In this document: piece by piece, positions 21,470 through 33,156 of the stretch
How positions within the stretch are numbered: position 1 is the first letter of the stretch
How the letters are laid out: every line of letters begins with the position of its first letter
NCBI RefSeq assembly: GCF_037975245.1
Contig: NC_092577.1
Coordinates: 13,133,513 to 13,197,512 of the forward strand
Length of the DNA stretch: 64,000 bases
DNA from: Apostichopus japonicus
Lineage: Eukaryota > Echinodermata > Holothuroidea > Aspidochirotida > Stichopodidae
Reading direction: 5' to 3'
Position numbers and translations under genes: made by a program
The notes under the pieces: model-generated
What the model was told of the DNA's origin: nothing
Database searches by the model: none
What the model saw: the letters and a program-made list of their open reading frames with translations, nothing else

Positions 21470-23840
21470 AGTTAATTGTATATAACGACCTGGCTTGACG
21501 TATCACACCAAGTGCACAATTAATCATACATAACACGATCGAGCTATACACAAATAACATGGCGTTGACATGTTTCGTGATAAAATAGATATTTGACAGG
21601 AAAACCAGTCCGAATTAGAGTCTAATGCACAATGGGGCGTAATTTCCGTCTATTCAGCTCCGAGTCGTTTAGGACCTTGACAGTGCCATACATAGACCAT
21701 GGAGCAGGAAATAAGAACCCTATATGGTGTAGACAAAGTTTGACCAAGTGACGCACAGGCGCTATGTTGTTACCTTATACAAATCGCTTGCTCTAAACAT
21801 AGCATCCCACGTGTCTCTCGCGCTGCACTTATGGTAAGAGTGAACCTTGCACGGAAAGGATCGGTTGTCTATAAGTACAACCTCGAATAGTCTGTTGAGG
21901 ATGTGATAATGGAATCTATGAGCAAAATCATAAGAATAGTTTGGACTTGCGACAAGTCTGTATACACCATTGGCATCATTTTTGTAACTAAGCTCACACC
22001 CTCTGTATTTTATGTTTTTAACAAGAGGTTTTCCTTACTTATTATCGCTGGCGGTGCAGAGATGCTTCAGTTCAGGAGGGGGAAGTGTGTGTGTGGGGGG
22101 GGGGGAGGTGGAGATAAGGGGAAGGGTATTGTTTATGAAACCTGTCATGATAATCTAGTTTTAGCATTAGCGCCGATTATGTCTTAAAAGACTGATGGAA
22201 AGGCTACAGCTCAAGTAACTGTGTCAAATTTAGACCTACTGTAGTGTGAGGTTGGCAATATGGATTTTTCTGTTACTGCATGTGTGGGGAATCACTGTTC
22301 GTCATTCATCCAAAAAGAATTTACTTCTCTTAGTAGGCCATCTCTGAGCTGGATAGAGAATGGGAAGATAAAATCCATGCCTTAAATCATGATAGATGGG
22401 GGAAAATATTTATCCAGGAGTTTTCTTGGCGCGGAGGAAGGGAGTGATGATGTCCATTAGTAGGAACCTACGTGCCACTCTTCACCCTATAGGAGACGTA
22501 CATTACCCCTTTTTTGTACCTGATTGGAATATTACATGTATACAGTTATTGTAAAACAGCAATCTTGTTTACAACCGCATTGGCCGAACTCTCTATAAAT
22601 ATTGGTATGTACATATTTCTGTGAGGTAGCGTTGATTTTCAAGGGCGACCGGCGGAGTTGATTGGTGCTAATTAGTACACCTTCATTGTTAAGTTTATGA
22701 TAAATGTGCCGCATCATAATTGAAGGAAATCCCTGCCGCATATGACTTAATATATTAATAATCATAATAATAATAATAATCAGTTATTTTTACGACGCTT
22801 AAGCGACCGCAAGGGCTTATGGATTACAACTTATACGTCGGGTGGCTTCCAATTCAATATTTTTTAAACTCAAATTTGGAATCTTTTCAATTCAGAAAGT
22901 CATTTCAGATGGGAAAACTGTAGATTGCTCTTGGGTGAAAAACCCACCTAACTATATGACCCGGCAGGGTATCGAGCCCGTAACCTCCCGATTGCTTCAA
23001 ATGCCACCGCCTTTACCCACTCGGACACTCGGAAGTATTCCAAAGATGTATACGTGAGAGCTATACGTTTAATTTTAAAACCCTGGCTAATTGTTTAGTA
23101 TAGTGCAAGAACCTTAACATTATAACCACAACGAGTATGTTGCTATTACTCCAAATCGGATATGGGAACCAGCTAACCGTAAATGCCAAGTACATACAAC
23201 AGGCGTATATCCTTCCCGTATTAGTTCTCCTAATTGGTATTTATGGTTAAAACTGTAAGACAATATAAATGACACATTATAATACTAAGAACTCACAAAA
23301 CTAATCACTAAATTAAGTACAATTGTACTCAGAGCTGAGACTACATGTTATATACTGTAACAATGCACCCTGTTATGATGCATAAAGAATAGCTATGACT
23401 ATAAGTTTAAGTATATGATATAGAATAAATGCGGTTAAATCCTACTAACCCGACAATAGAAGAATGTAAATAGTGAGGATTACTCCATGTTTCTTTGTTT
23501 CAAATAACCATTATAACAAAAGATCACTAATTATATAACAACATTTGACGTCAACACATTTTGGTGAAAATGTGAACTTGAAACAAACAATTAGTATGAA
23601 GTCATACACATACACTAATAAATATTGTTTGATGTTTTTGTTTCATATTATAATTACATGTTGACATTTTTTTCTACTTTCCAAACATCGGATGTATCTC
23701 AGTAGGAATATAGGACACAATCTTTTAGTGTATAAACAAATTCATACACGCGAGTTCCACTACAAGGACATCAGGCTCCACTTTCTCTGAGAACAACGGT
23801 ATACGAGTCCTGATTATCGGATAACAGTGTACGGACTTGA
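21470..23840. other. Intergenic region, no gene supported
   Basis: Upstream of the NXPE-like start. It contains a G run (22098-22106), a short (AAT)n tract at 22763-22780 and the SINE-like repeat at 22925-23040. Nothing else recognisable. Confidence 0.5.
22925..23040 (-). repeat. tRNA-derived SINE-like repeat, family C
   Basis: The minus strand has GAGTGTCCGAGTGGGTAAAG (A-box-like) and GGTTACGGGCTCGATACCC (B-box-like) at tRNA-like spacing, followed by TGCCGGGTCATATAG. No acceptor stem pairing. Confidence 0.55.
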
Positions 23841-24074
23841 CATTGAATACCGACATTGAATTCCGACATTGAATACCGACATTGAATACCGACATTGAAT
23901 ACCGACATTGAATACCGACATTGAATACCGGCATTGAATACCGACATTGAATACCGGCATTGAATACCGACATTGAATACCGACATTGAATACCGACATT
24001 GAATACCGACATTGAATACCGACATTGAATATCGACATTGAATACCAACATTTAATATCGATATTGAATACCGG
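23841..24074. repeat. 13-bp minisatellite, about 18 units
   Basis: The unit CATTGAATACCGA is repeated head to tail with occasional variants (TTCCGA, CCGGCA, ATCGA). Since 13 is not a multiple of three, each minus-strand frame reads the same 13-residue peptide repeat (MSVFNVGIQCRYS); these are artefacts of the repeat. Confidence 0.97.
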
Positions 24075-26674
24075 TTGAGTACAGACTAGTGTACAGTACT
24101 ACACATTTATAATACACTACCGGTATACCGTGAGACCGTCATTGGTATAATAATAACCTTATCACTTCCCTTAAGGTAGAGATTCCCTAACTGGGTGCAT
24201 GAACCCCCTGGGGGTGCATGAGTCCATCCCAGGGGTTTCATGAGACGTTTCTGAAAGTCAAAACTACAGTACTTTTTGTTCAACTAAAATCTGATATATC
24301 ATATCATTTAGTAATGTACAAAAGTCGTACCTATCGACAATCTCTTTTCGCGTTCCATACGCATATGTACCGTGCATGTGATAAATAACTGAATTATGAA
24401 ACAGACACAGGCCGCATGACTTTGAAGAAGTTGTTGTACGCATGACAGTACGTCGTGAAGATAAAGAGCTGAGAAAGCAACTGAAAGGTTGGCCAATGTA
24501 GTAATTATTATTTTGGAAATTCCATATGACCTCCATTTTGCCCTACACGAAGCAAAGTTAGCATAAATTCATGCTTGAAAATTGTTGTTGAGCGACAATA
24601 ATGACTCAGATCGTGTCTCGAAAAGTTGGGGGTTCGTGGACAACTCTGACATCTACACTTTGAATGATCCAACAATAGTGGCGTGACTATAGGCTGGTGC
24701 GGCCAGGGAGTCCTCCTGGGCCCCTGGGCCCAGGGGGACCGGTCACAAACTGTCTAGAAATAACTACCCATCTGCATGATGGAGCTGGTCACCGGCCGTA
24801 GTAGGACAAAATAGGGATTCAAGCGGAATCCTGTCCACAAACAGAGAAAGTCCGAGAGCGCCACATCCGGGCGTCTAGACGTGTCAAATATTAATTGGGT
24901 CTTATCATTCCAACACTGCACTGGGCCCTGCTGCTCCTCGCTAGCCCACTGTCCAACAGGATATAAGAATCCTATAATGACGTCATACATTGAAGCGATC
25001 ATCTGCAATCTCATGGAAGCCTAATGTGAAGCGTGATGGTACGGTAGACTTAATGGTCCATCAGGATATGAAAGATTGAACTAAAAGAAAAGATAACATC
25101 TTCTTTTTTTTTCATTTCTTACTTCAACTCATAAACTGGCACTTCCAAAGGTATACAATTATATCGTCGGTTACACAAACAGGATGGTCCAAACATAAGG
25201 AAAAAGTAAAGGAAAAATATGTAGTCAATGCAGTAATGTAATAATATGGTAGCTATATCATTACGATAGAAGGCGTACAACGAACCTAAATTAAGGCCAA
25301 TTCACGAATCTGCAGGCTCCATGCCGTAGGCAAAGGACTCCTACAACGTCGTAGGTCTATTCTGACTGGGGATGATGGCCCAGCTCATTATGTGGCTCCT
25401 TAGTAAAACAAACAAAAAACGATTTAGTAATTGTGTTAAAGTTTGACAGAAAAAAAACATACTAAAAAAAATTATAAGTAGCGAGACAATTTTAACATTC
25501 CTCATTATATTTTGTTTTCCCGATTTCAATCAATGTCACTAGAATTGAAAATGTTAATATAATGAAAATGGGCTAAAATTATAATTTTACAATCGCAGAA
25601 AGGGACCCTCATATGCCCTATTTCAAAGGCGTGAACAAAATTAGTAGAAGAGGAGAACCTCCCCCCACCCCCCTCCCTTCATCCACCTATCGTCAGTAAG
25701 GGAAATGGTTTAGTCGGGCCCATTTAACAATCAGTGGGGGAAGAATTAGAAATCTGCTACGGGGGTGTACTCCTCTTTCCAACATCACACAAAAAAAACA
25801 CGAGTATTTATTAGAGCAAACTTCCGTTTCAAGCAAATTCCAGATTAATTATAATCCAAGAAAGAACCCCTATGACATTTACTTTTTCGTTAAGTCTTTT
25901 TTCTTCTAGGGGAGGACCCAGCTCAGATATATGAGTCGTCTTCAGTGAGCTGTAGAGCCGCACAGCCGCCTTTATATGAAATCCATTTGTCACCTCGTGG
26001 CTCTTCTATGTCAACCCCCCCCCCCCCCCCCTAACAAGTTTAGATTTCGTGTCTTACAGTGGCATGTAAGGGGAAGCAGAAATTTTGGTAAAATGGAGGG
26101 TAGTTCGATGCAAAATAGTGCTTTTTATGGTCCAGAACGTGTATCTGCACCATAGAAATTGAACTTGGAAGAATGCTGACACAGTGTATCACCGTGTGTT
26201 TAAGCAGTGAATCCTTGAAAAGTGAGGGCGCTTTGCGTTGTACGGCAAAAAGCCGGATCATTTGTACTTCTTTATACATACATTGTGCATTCGACTTTGA
26301 AACTGAGTTTGATTTTACCCGCTTATTTGAAACACTATGTGTAATTTGCACAACTGAGACATGCATGGCGATCAGAGTGGTAAGTACTATACTCCTGACT
26401 AAAGAACCAACTTTGAAAACGTTTTTTTCGCCTTCAATGACTCGAGTAAGAGGGGTGTTTTGTGCAACTTTTAATATCAGGAAATAGTCATTTCCGGTAT
26501 CTGAGAGGCACATGGCAAACATTTTTCTTGAATGTATTTTGTTAGTTCTCCACTCAAATAGTGTCATAGTTGTCCCTGAAAAATGCCGTGAAATAGCAAC
26601 CCCCCCCTCTTCCCCACCCCCTTCCCACACACACCTACTTTTGAGCAATACTTCCACATTAGTCTGTGAATGTT
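24075..26674. other. Intergenic region, no gene supported
   Basis: Contains GC-rich hairpin words near 24195-24240 (GGGTGCATGA repeats) and C runs at 25660-25675 and 26017-26032 in a dispersed repeat also seen near 15690-15860. A 205-codon minus-strand open frame (26040-26657) has no recognisable domain and begins in a low-complexity G-rich stretch. Confidence 0.5.
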
Positions 26675-27204
26675 TGGACGCTAGGGTTATTATGCGGTAA
26701 ATTATATAATGAAATATAAAAGTACGTCACTCACCTCAAACACTATAGTCCTTTTTGCGCTAGGTCGCCGTCTCGTACGAACCCTACAGACAGGCTCCAA
26801 TGAAAAATCCAAACACAAATCCAAATATCGAAATCCTAATCCATAAAAACAATGTTATTCGCCCGGAAGCGGGGGCAACACATATCCGATTTGATATGGA
26901 ATAAAAATAGGGAAAAACAATAAAGGTTTTTCGTTCAAGCGTAAACTCGTCGTAAAATATGTAATCGTTGTCGAGTCGTTGAATATCGTAATCCAAGTCG
27001 TAGTCGTAAGTAGCTATATCTTCTTTCACTGTGTGAAAGATTTCGCTTATCGTTCGTCAGAAATAAAACTATCCATTGTATTATCAAAACCAATGTCTCT
27101 TGACCCAGTATGAGTCATGACATTGATGAAGTTATTATTGAGCGTAATTAATCTTCTGAAAATGAGGGCGCACTTCCGATTTAGTAAAAGTGAAGTCCTC
27201 TACA
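26675..27204 (-). repeat. 3' LTR (complete, ~530 bp)
   Basis: On the minus strand the LTR begins TGTAGAGGACTTCAC next to the polypurine tract and ends GCGTCCA, i.e. TG...CA. The last 171 bp match the truncated 5' LTR. Confidence 0.8.
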
Positions 27205-27222
27205 TAGCCCCCTTCCAGATCA
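27205..27222 (-). other. Polypurine tract
   Basis: The minus strand reads GGAAGGGGGCTA directly before the LTR TG. Its position and purine content fit the plus-strand primer of LTR elements. Confidence 0.65.
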
Positions 27223-27287
27223 CTCGCGAAAAAGAGTGATCGATAAGAAAACATAACGTAATATATAATACATGTATACACAGTTCT

Positions 27288-30200
27288 TCACCTATATCGC
27301 ACTGGCCAATGAACCCGCCTACCTGATCGCGTAACGGTCTTTGGCTTGGGGTCAGGCTGTATGTGTCCGGTGGGCGTATCGTCCGAGTGGCGTGTCTTGG
27401 TTGAAAGTTCGTTGTTCTCGAAAGAGGACGTGGGCAAAGTATTCGGTTCGGTCGGTTCCACAAGTTCATCTTCTTCAGCATACGCGACCTTTAACCTGTC
27501 AATCAACACTGCGTCATGTTTGCAATTGATGTCCAATACAAATGTTTTGTCCCCCCTGGAAATGACACGGAAAGGCCCTCGGTACGGAGGTTGCAGTGGA
27601 CGTTTCACTGAATCAACTCTGACCCAAAGGTGTGTGCAGGGCTGAAGATCATCGGACTGCTGCACAAGCCGTTGATTTGGCCTGGTATCGGTTCGTTTTA
27701 AATTGGCCATCTGTCGTTTCAGGCGGTCGACGAAAATTGTAGGATCAAGCTCGTTCACGTCAGGAACAGGAGATACCAGCTGACATGGCACGCGAAGAGT
27801 AGTACCGAAAACTAATTCCGCTGCAATGCACCCGAGGTCGGCTTTAAGCGTTGTACGTATGCCTAACAAAACAAGTGGCAAAACCTCGGCCCACTTGGAA
27901 GGATCTCGTTGAGCTTTGATGGATGATTTGAGATGCCTATGGAAGCGTTCCACAAGCCCGTTGGATATCAGGTGATACGCAGTTGTACGTATTCGTTTGC
28001 TGCCGAGAAGAGCGGTCAGTTGTTTGAACAGAGCAGATTCGAATTGAGCGCCTCTATCCGTCGTTATAGTCGATGGTACACCGAAAGTGGAAATCCATCT
28101 GGTGACAAATGCTTCAGCTACGGTCTGGGCAGTGATATCTGGAATACAGATTGCTTCCGGCCAACGAGTGAAGCGGTCGATAACGGTGAGGAGGTATTTG
28201 TATCCTCTTGACGGTGGGAGTGGGCCCACAATGTCCAAATGAATGTGTTCGAAACGAGCATCGGGGACAGCAAAAGTACCAAGTGGCGTCGTCGTGTGTC
28301 GGTGTACTTTGGCGCGTTGGCAGGACTCACATGATTTAGCCCAGGACCTGACGTCTTTGTTTATGTTGGGCCACACGAAACGGTCCGTGATAAGTTTCCG
28401 TGTTGCTCTGATTCCAGGATGCGACATGGAGTGAAGTGAATTAAAAATGTCTTTCCGAAACACCTTCGGTATAAACGGTCGAGGTGAACCGGTTAACATA
28501 TCACACCATATCGTGCCAGGTGATGATGGGAGCGGAATATCCTGAAATTTCATGACAGGGGAGTCCTTCAATTCCTGAAGCTGAATGTCATGCTGTTGTT
28601 TTGCAGCGATTTGAGCAAAGTCGATTAGGGTAGATGAGGGCAAACCTTGACGGAATGCGTTAACGCCTAAACGAGACAGTGCGTCTGCGACGACATTGTC
28701 CTTTCCACTGACGTGGCGAATATCCGCCGTGAACTGGGAAACGAAATCCAGATGCCGTATCTCTCTCGGTGAGTAGCGGTCGGTACTAGTTTTTAACGCA
28801 TATGTTATTGGTTTGTGGTCGGTGAGAATGAAGAATTGTCGTCCCTCTAGTATATGGCGGAAATGTTGTATTGCCGAGTATATTGCTAGTAGCTCACGAC
28901 CAAACGCACTGTATCGCGATTCTGTCTCGCTTAGTTTTCGGGAGAGAAACGAGATTGGATGCCAAACTCCTTCAATATTTTGCTGTAACACGCCTCCTAA
29001 GGCTTTGTCCGAGGCGTCCACCATTAATGAAAGGGGTTTGGATGAGTCGGAATGCGTAAGGACAGTTGCGTTGGCGAGCGCTCGTTTGCTCTCCTCGAAT
29101 GAGTCGGATGCCTCGTCATTCCAGTCAATCGGTGCTGACTTGGGCTTCTTTCCCGCTAATAGGTCTGTTAACGGGTGTAAAATACTGGAACATCCCTGGA
29201 TGAATCTCCTATGAAAGTTGATAAGTCCAAGATATTCTCGAAGTTTGCGTAACGAATTTGGTTTCGGAAATTCGGCTATGGCTTGCACTTTCTCCGGGAG
29301 AGGTGATATTCCTTTGGAGCTCAATTTGCGTCCAAGAAATTCGAGCTCTGGAACACCGAACTGACACTTAGTTGGATTGATCACCACTCCGTAATCTGCG
29401 AGTCTGGCAAACAGCTGTTTAAGATGACGGGTATGTTCCTCTGGAGATTTGCTGGCCACGAGTACGTCATCAATGTAAGTGTAGCAAAATGGCAAACCGC
29501 GCGTTACCTCGTCTATGAAGCGTTGGAACGTCTGGGCGGCATTACGGAGTCCAAACGGCATTCGTTTAAATTCGAAGAGGCCGAATGGGGTTGTGATGGC
29601 CGTTTTTCAAATATCGGAGTCTTCCACCGGGATTTGATGGTAGGCTCGCACTAGATCAATTTTGGAATAAATTGATGTTCCCGACAGTGAAGTTGAAAAG
29701 TCGTGAATGTGTGGAATAGGGTAGCGGTCTGGAATGGTAACGTTGTTTAGGGCTCGATAATCGCCACATGGCCTCCAATCTCCGTTCTTTTTGGCCACCA
29801 TGTGTAGAGGGGATGACCAATTACTGTTAGATTGTCGGACGATCCCAAGTTGCAGCATGTGGTCGAATTCTTGTCGAGCGATAGTTAGCTTGTTGGGCGG
29901 TAGACGACGTGTGCGAGAAAAAAACGGGTGCTCCGATCGTGTTAATATAGTGCGTTACCGAATGTTTCACCTGGGTTTCTCCAAAAGTTACCCGCAATAT
30001 CTCTGGGAATTCCTTTAATAGAACATGATAAGGTGAATTGTTAGGTGTTGTGGCAAACATCGGACAAAGAGACGTTTCTTCGGTTGAGATGCCTTCAATA
30101 GTGAGATTGGTTAACCTGTCGATAAGTGTATTATTTCGAATATCGACAAGTAATCCAAAATATCGTAAGAAATCACAACCGAGAACAGCAGTTTCCACGT

Positions 30201-30504
30201 CGGCGATCACAAAGACCCACGGAAAGTTCATACGCAAACCAATATCGAGTGTTAGTGACTTGTGCCCGAAAGTGTCTATTTTGGTCCGATTTGGCCCTTG
30301 AAGATATGGCCCCTTTCCACGATTATATAGATCACAACGTACGGGGGATACCACACTGACCGCTGCACCTGAATCAATGAGAAAACGTTTCGTGGTGGTT
30401 CTGTCACGAATGTAAAACAGGCGGCTTCGATTTTGGCCAACGCTCGCCACCGTTACGCGCTGGCCTGTTCGTTTTCCGACTTTAAATTGCTTGGATACTT
30501 GCAT
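27288..30504 (-). pseudogene. Gypsy pol (protease, RT, RNase H, integrase), interrupted
   Basis: Protease: FLIDSGAAVSVV (DSG active site, about 30390). [22 protein letters not shown] and [11 protein letters not shown]. RNase [13 protein letters not shown] and [10 protein letters not shown]. Integrase: an HHCC zinc domain (HPGIR...CESCQRAK), then D,D,E blocks [18 protein letters not shown] and [14 protein letters not shown]-type C-terminal module ([11 protein letters not shown]) follows, ending [12 protein letters not shown] at 27288. Breaks: the frame shifts at a run of seven T (minus strand, about 29918-29924) shortly after the protease, and TGA interrupts RT at 29607-29609 between DSDI and KTAITTPFG. 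Pol lies in the -1 frame relative to gag with about 50 nt overlap, suggesting programmed frameshifting in active relatives. Confidence 0.93.
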
Positions 30505-31280
30505 GGCGCTCTACATTTCCTGGCCTTATCACCAAATGATTGATGATGCCAACAAATATAACTGTCGATGTTGCTGGTATTATTTGACTGGGAACTGAAT
30601 CTTTGTCGGCTTCGAGATCGGCTTCGACTGCGCTCCCTGACCTCTGACTTTAGTGAAGCAATTTGGGCAGTGAGTTCACGGACTTGTTCACTTAGTTGTT
30701 GCACTTCTGATTTTTGTGCCTGGGCCTGGGGTGTTTGTATGGCAGCGATGGGAGGATATGCAGGAGTTACTTCCATGATTTTATCCGCTAACTCGGCTAC
30801 GGTTTCGATAGGTGTGGTGTCGCTCATTGACGCCAGAATTAGTTGGGCGCTCGATGGAAGTCGCTGAACAAAAAGTTATTTCAAAATGTTCGCATCAAGG
30901 GTGTTTGTACCTAGCAGCTGACGAATTTTGCGCAACAGTTGCGTGGGTTTTCGATCCCCCAATTCTTCCGAAATTAACAACTGGTGGAGCCGTTTTTGCT
31001 CCAAAGCCGTTGTTCGCTTAATCAACTCCTCCTTCAGTTTTTGATAGGGTCGGTCGCTTGGCTTACTTATGAGCAAGTCGCGTACTTCCTGAGCTATTTC
31101 CGGTTGTAGGGACGATATCACGTAGGAATATTTTGTATCCTCGTTAGTAACTCTCCTTGTTACGAATTGCGCCTCGACCTGGGCAAACCAGATAATTGGG
31201 TCATTGGGCCAGTACGGAGTTAATTTAATACTAACTGTGGATAGCGATTGTTGTGTTTCGTGTGAATTTTCTGGATCCAT
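30453..31280 (-). pseudogene. Gypsy gag, interrupted by one stop
   Basis: Starts at MDPENSHETQQSL (ATG at 31280), followed by a capsid-like region with WPNDPIIWFAQVEAQF, a pattern common in Ty3/gypsy Gag. A TAA at 30876-30878 interrupts it between ANILK and LFVQRLPSS; the frame is otherwise open. A RS-rich stretch and CWHHQSFGDKARKCRAPC follow. The latter is a CHCC-type knuckle (C-x2-H-x9-C-x3-C) rather than the usual CCHC. Overlaps the start of pol. Confidence 0.9.
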
Positions 31281-31373
31281 GATGTACAGTATAATATTAT
31301 TCCAATGAGAAAAACAGTAGTAAAAAGTTATGCGATTTTTAGTACATTGGAAGTATTCAAGGCAACCTAGCTG

Positions 31374-31392
31374 AATCACGTCGGGGTCACCA
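31374..31392 (-). other. Primer-binding site complementary to tRNA-Trp
   Basis: Three bases inside the 5' LTR, the minus strand reads TGGTGACCCCGACGTGATT. Its complement AATCACGTCGGGGTCACCA is identical to the 3' end of animal tRNA-Trp including CCA. Confidence 0.88.
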
Positions 31393-31395
31393 CTT

Positions 31396-31566
31396 TAGAC
31401 GCTAGGGTTATTAGGCGGTAAATTGTATAATGAAATATAAAAGTACGTCACTAACCTCAAACACTATAGTCCTTTTTGCGCTAGGTCGCCGTCTCGTACG
31501 AACCCTACAGACAGGCTCCAATGAAAAATCCAAACACAAATCCAAATATCGAAATCCTAATCCATA
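31396..31566 (-). repeat. 5' LTR, truncated
   Basis: Matches 26675-26848 with three differences (T/G, A/G, C/A). Homology ends at 31566, so about 360 bp including the expected U3 promoter region are missing. No target duplication can be seen on this side. Confidence 0.8.
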
Positions 31567-31639
31567 ACAAGAGCCTAAGGGCACTGCGGTTCCTTGCATA
31601 GGGGTATATGACAATACACATAATATTATCAAGCAAGAT

Positions 31640-33156
31640 TGGGCTCAAATAGTCCAAGTAATTGTGGTCCTACATGTACCCATAAAGTAACCAACACTAT
31701 AGCCAACACTTTTATGATCACAAATTGTGATTGGATTTTTGATCGAAAGGCACTTTTGAGATCTGAATATGGCGTCGAAAATGTAAGAAATATATGGTCA
31801 CCTACAAGCGGGTCAACAGATATGATAACATTAGTGACCTCAAATCACATCACCGTTAAGTTTGAAAATGTTCCACCACCCCATTCACAACTTGTCCCAA
31901 AATATCAACTATGTCACACCTTGGCATTGGGAGTTAATTGCATTATATGTCTAAAAATTAACTTTGAACTTGTATACATACATAACTTCACACTCAAAGG
32001 TCACCCGGGGGTCAACCCATTTGACATTTTTGATCGGTGAGACCTAACTAGAGCATCAAAACTATAAAAATTAAAACATATTTTATTTGCCCATTTCCCC
32101 CCCCCCCAAAAAAAAAAAAATTTTTAACGTTAATTGACTTTTGGTGACCTCGGATAACATGACCATTAAGTTTGAAAATATTCCCCTTTACCATTTGCAA
32201 CTTGGCCCAAAATATCAACCGTGTCACACCTTGGAACTGGGAGTTATTGTACTAAATGTCTGAAAATTAATTTTGACCTTGTATAACTTCACACACAAAG
32301 CTCACCTGGGTGTCAACCCATTGACATTTTTGATCGGAAGGTACCTTTGATATCCAAATCTAGCATCAAAACCAAACATTTTCTTTTTCGCCCGTTTCCT
32401 TCCAAAATAAGCACATTTTTTCTAATGTGACCTTTGACCTTTTGACCTTGGTTTCAGATGTAGTTTGATCTCCTGATTCAAAAAAACATCACGACAAGTC
32501 TGTACAGCCATCCTAACTCCGACAGAAAAACTTTGACCCCATATAACTTCGCACATGAAGGTCACACGGGGTCAACCTATTGACATTTATGATCAGAAGG
32601 TACCTTTGACATCTGAAAATAGCATCGAAACTGTAAAAATCCCCAAAACACTTATAGGGCACCAGAGGTCAAATTGAGGTCAAGGGTCACCCAGATGCGG
32701 ATCGACAATTGGATTACATTGAAGCAACTCCCAACCCTAACAGACAATTCGTTCTCAAGTTATCGCAAAAATACTAGTTTTTTAACATTAATTGACCTTT
32801 GGTGACCTCAGATCACATGCATGTTAAATTTCAAAATGTTCCCCTAACCAGTTCACAACTTGTCCCAAAATATCAACCTTGTCACACATTGGCACTGGGA
32901 GTTATTGCAGTTTTAATATTTTCGTTTTTTGGACCATAACTGACCTTTGGTGACCTTTGTGGGCACCAAAAACAATAGGGCACACCTTCTCTATATGGCG
33001 GATCTGTAGTCCAAGTTTGGCCTCAATCCAACTTTCCCTTATTGAGATAGAGCGTACCCAAGCAAGTGTCACAGATGCACACACACACGCACACACCCAC
33101 ACACACACACACTCTCCGCCTGCATGAATGCATAGGTTACGATTATCATCGAAACC
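31640..33156. repeat. Diverged repeat array rich in TGACCT/AGGTCA words
   Basis: A block of about 100 bp (GTGACCTC.GATCACAT, AAAATGTTCCCC, CCAAAATATCAAC, GTCACACCTTGGCACTGGGA) recurs near 31840, 32150 and 32795. Between the blocks are TTGATCGGAAGGTACCTTTG-like words at about 31735, 32330 and 32590. TGACCTTTGACCT occurs near 32430, a DR1-like nuclear-receptor motif, but here it is part of a repeat. A CA tract lies at 33078-33110. No gene. Confidence 0.7.

Larger units (their letters stand above)
26675..31566 (-). mobile_element. Ty3/gypsy LTR retrotransposon, CsRn1 type, minus strand
   Basis: Order on the minus strand: truncated 5' LTR, tRNA-Trp primer-binding site, gag, protease, reverse transcriptase, RNase H, integrase, polypurine tract, 530-bp 3' LTR. 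The LTR segments shared by both ends (about 171 bp) differ at only three positions, so the insertion is recent. CsRn1-clade elements are known for a tRNA-Trp primer and a CHCC Gag knuckle; both are visible here. Coding is broken by a stop in gag, a stop in RT and a frameshift between protease and RT, so this copy is not autonomous. No envelope gene is present. Confidence 0.93.

Noticed and set aside
23725-24051. Three overlapping minus-strand frames with MSVFNVGIQCRYS repeats; also considered as a CRISPR-like array
   Set aside because: A 13-bp head-to-tail minisatellite with no spacers, in an animal genome.
26040-26657. 205-codon minus-strand open reading frame left of the gypsy element
   Set aside because: No recognisable domain, begins in a G-rich low-complexity stretch, no splice or homology context. 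Probably chance.
27341-30867. Plus-strand frames across the gypsy element
   Set aside because: Shadows of the minus-strand gag and pol.
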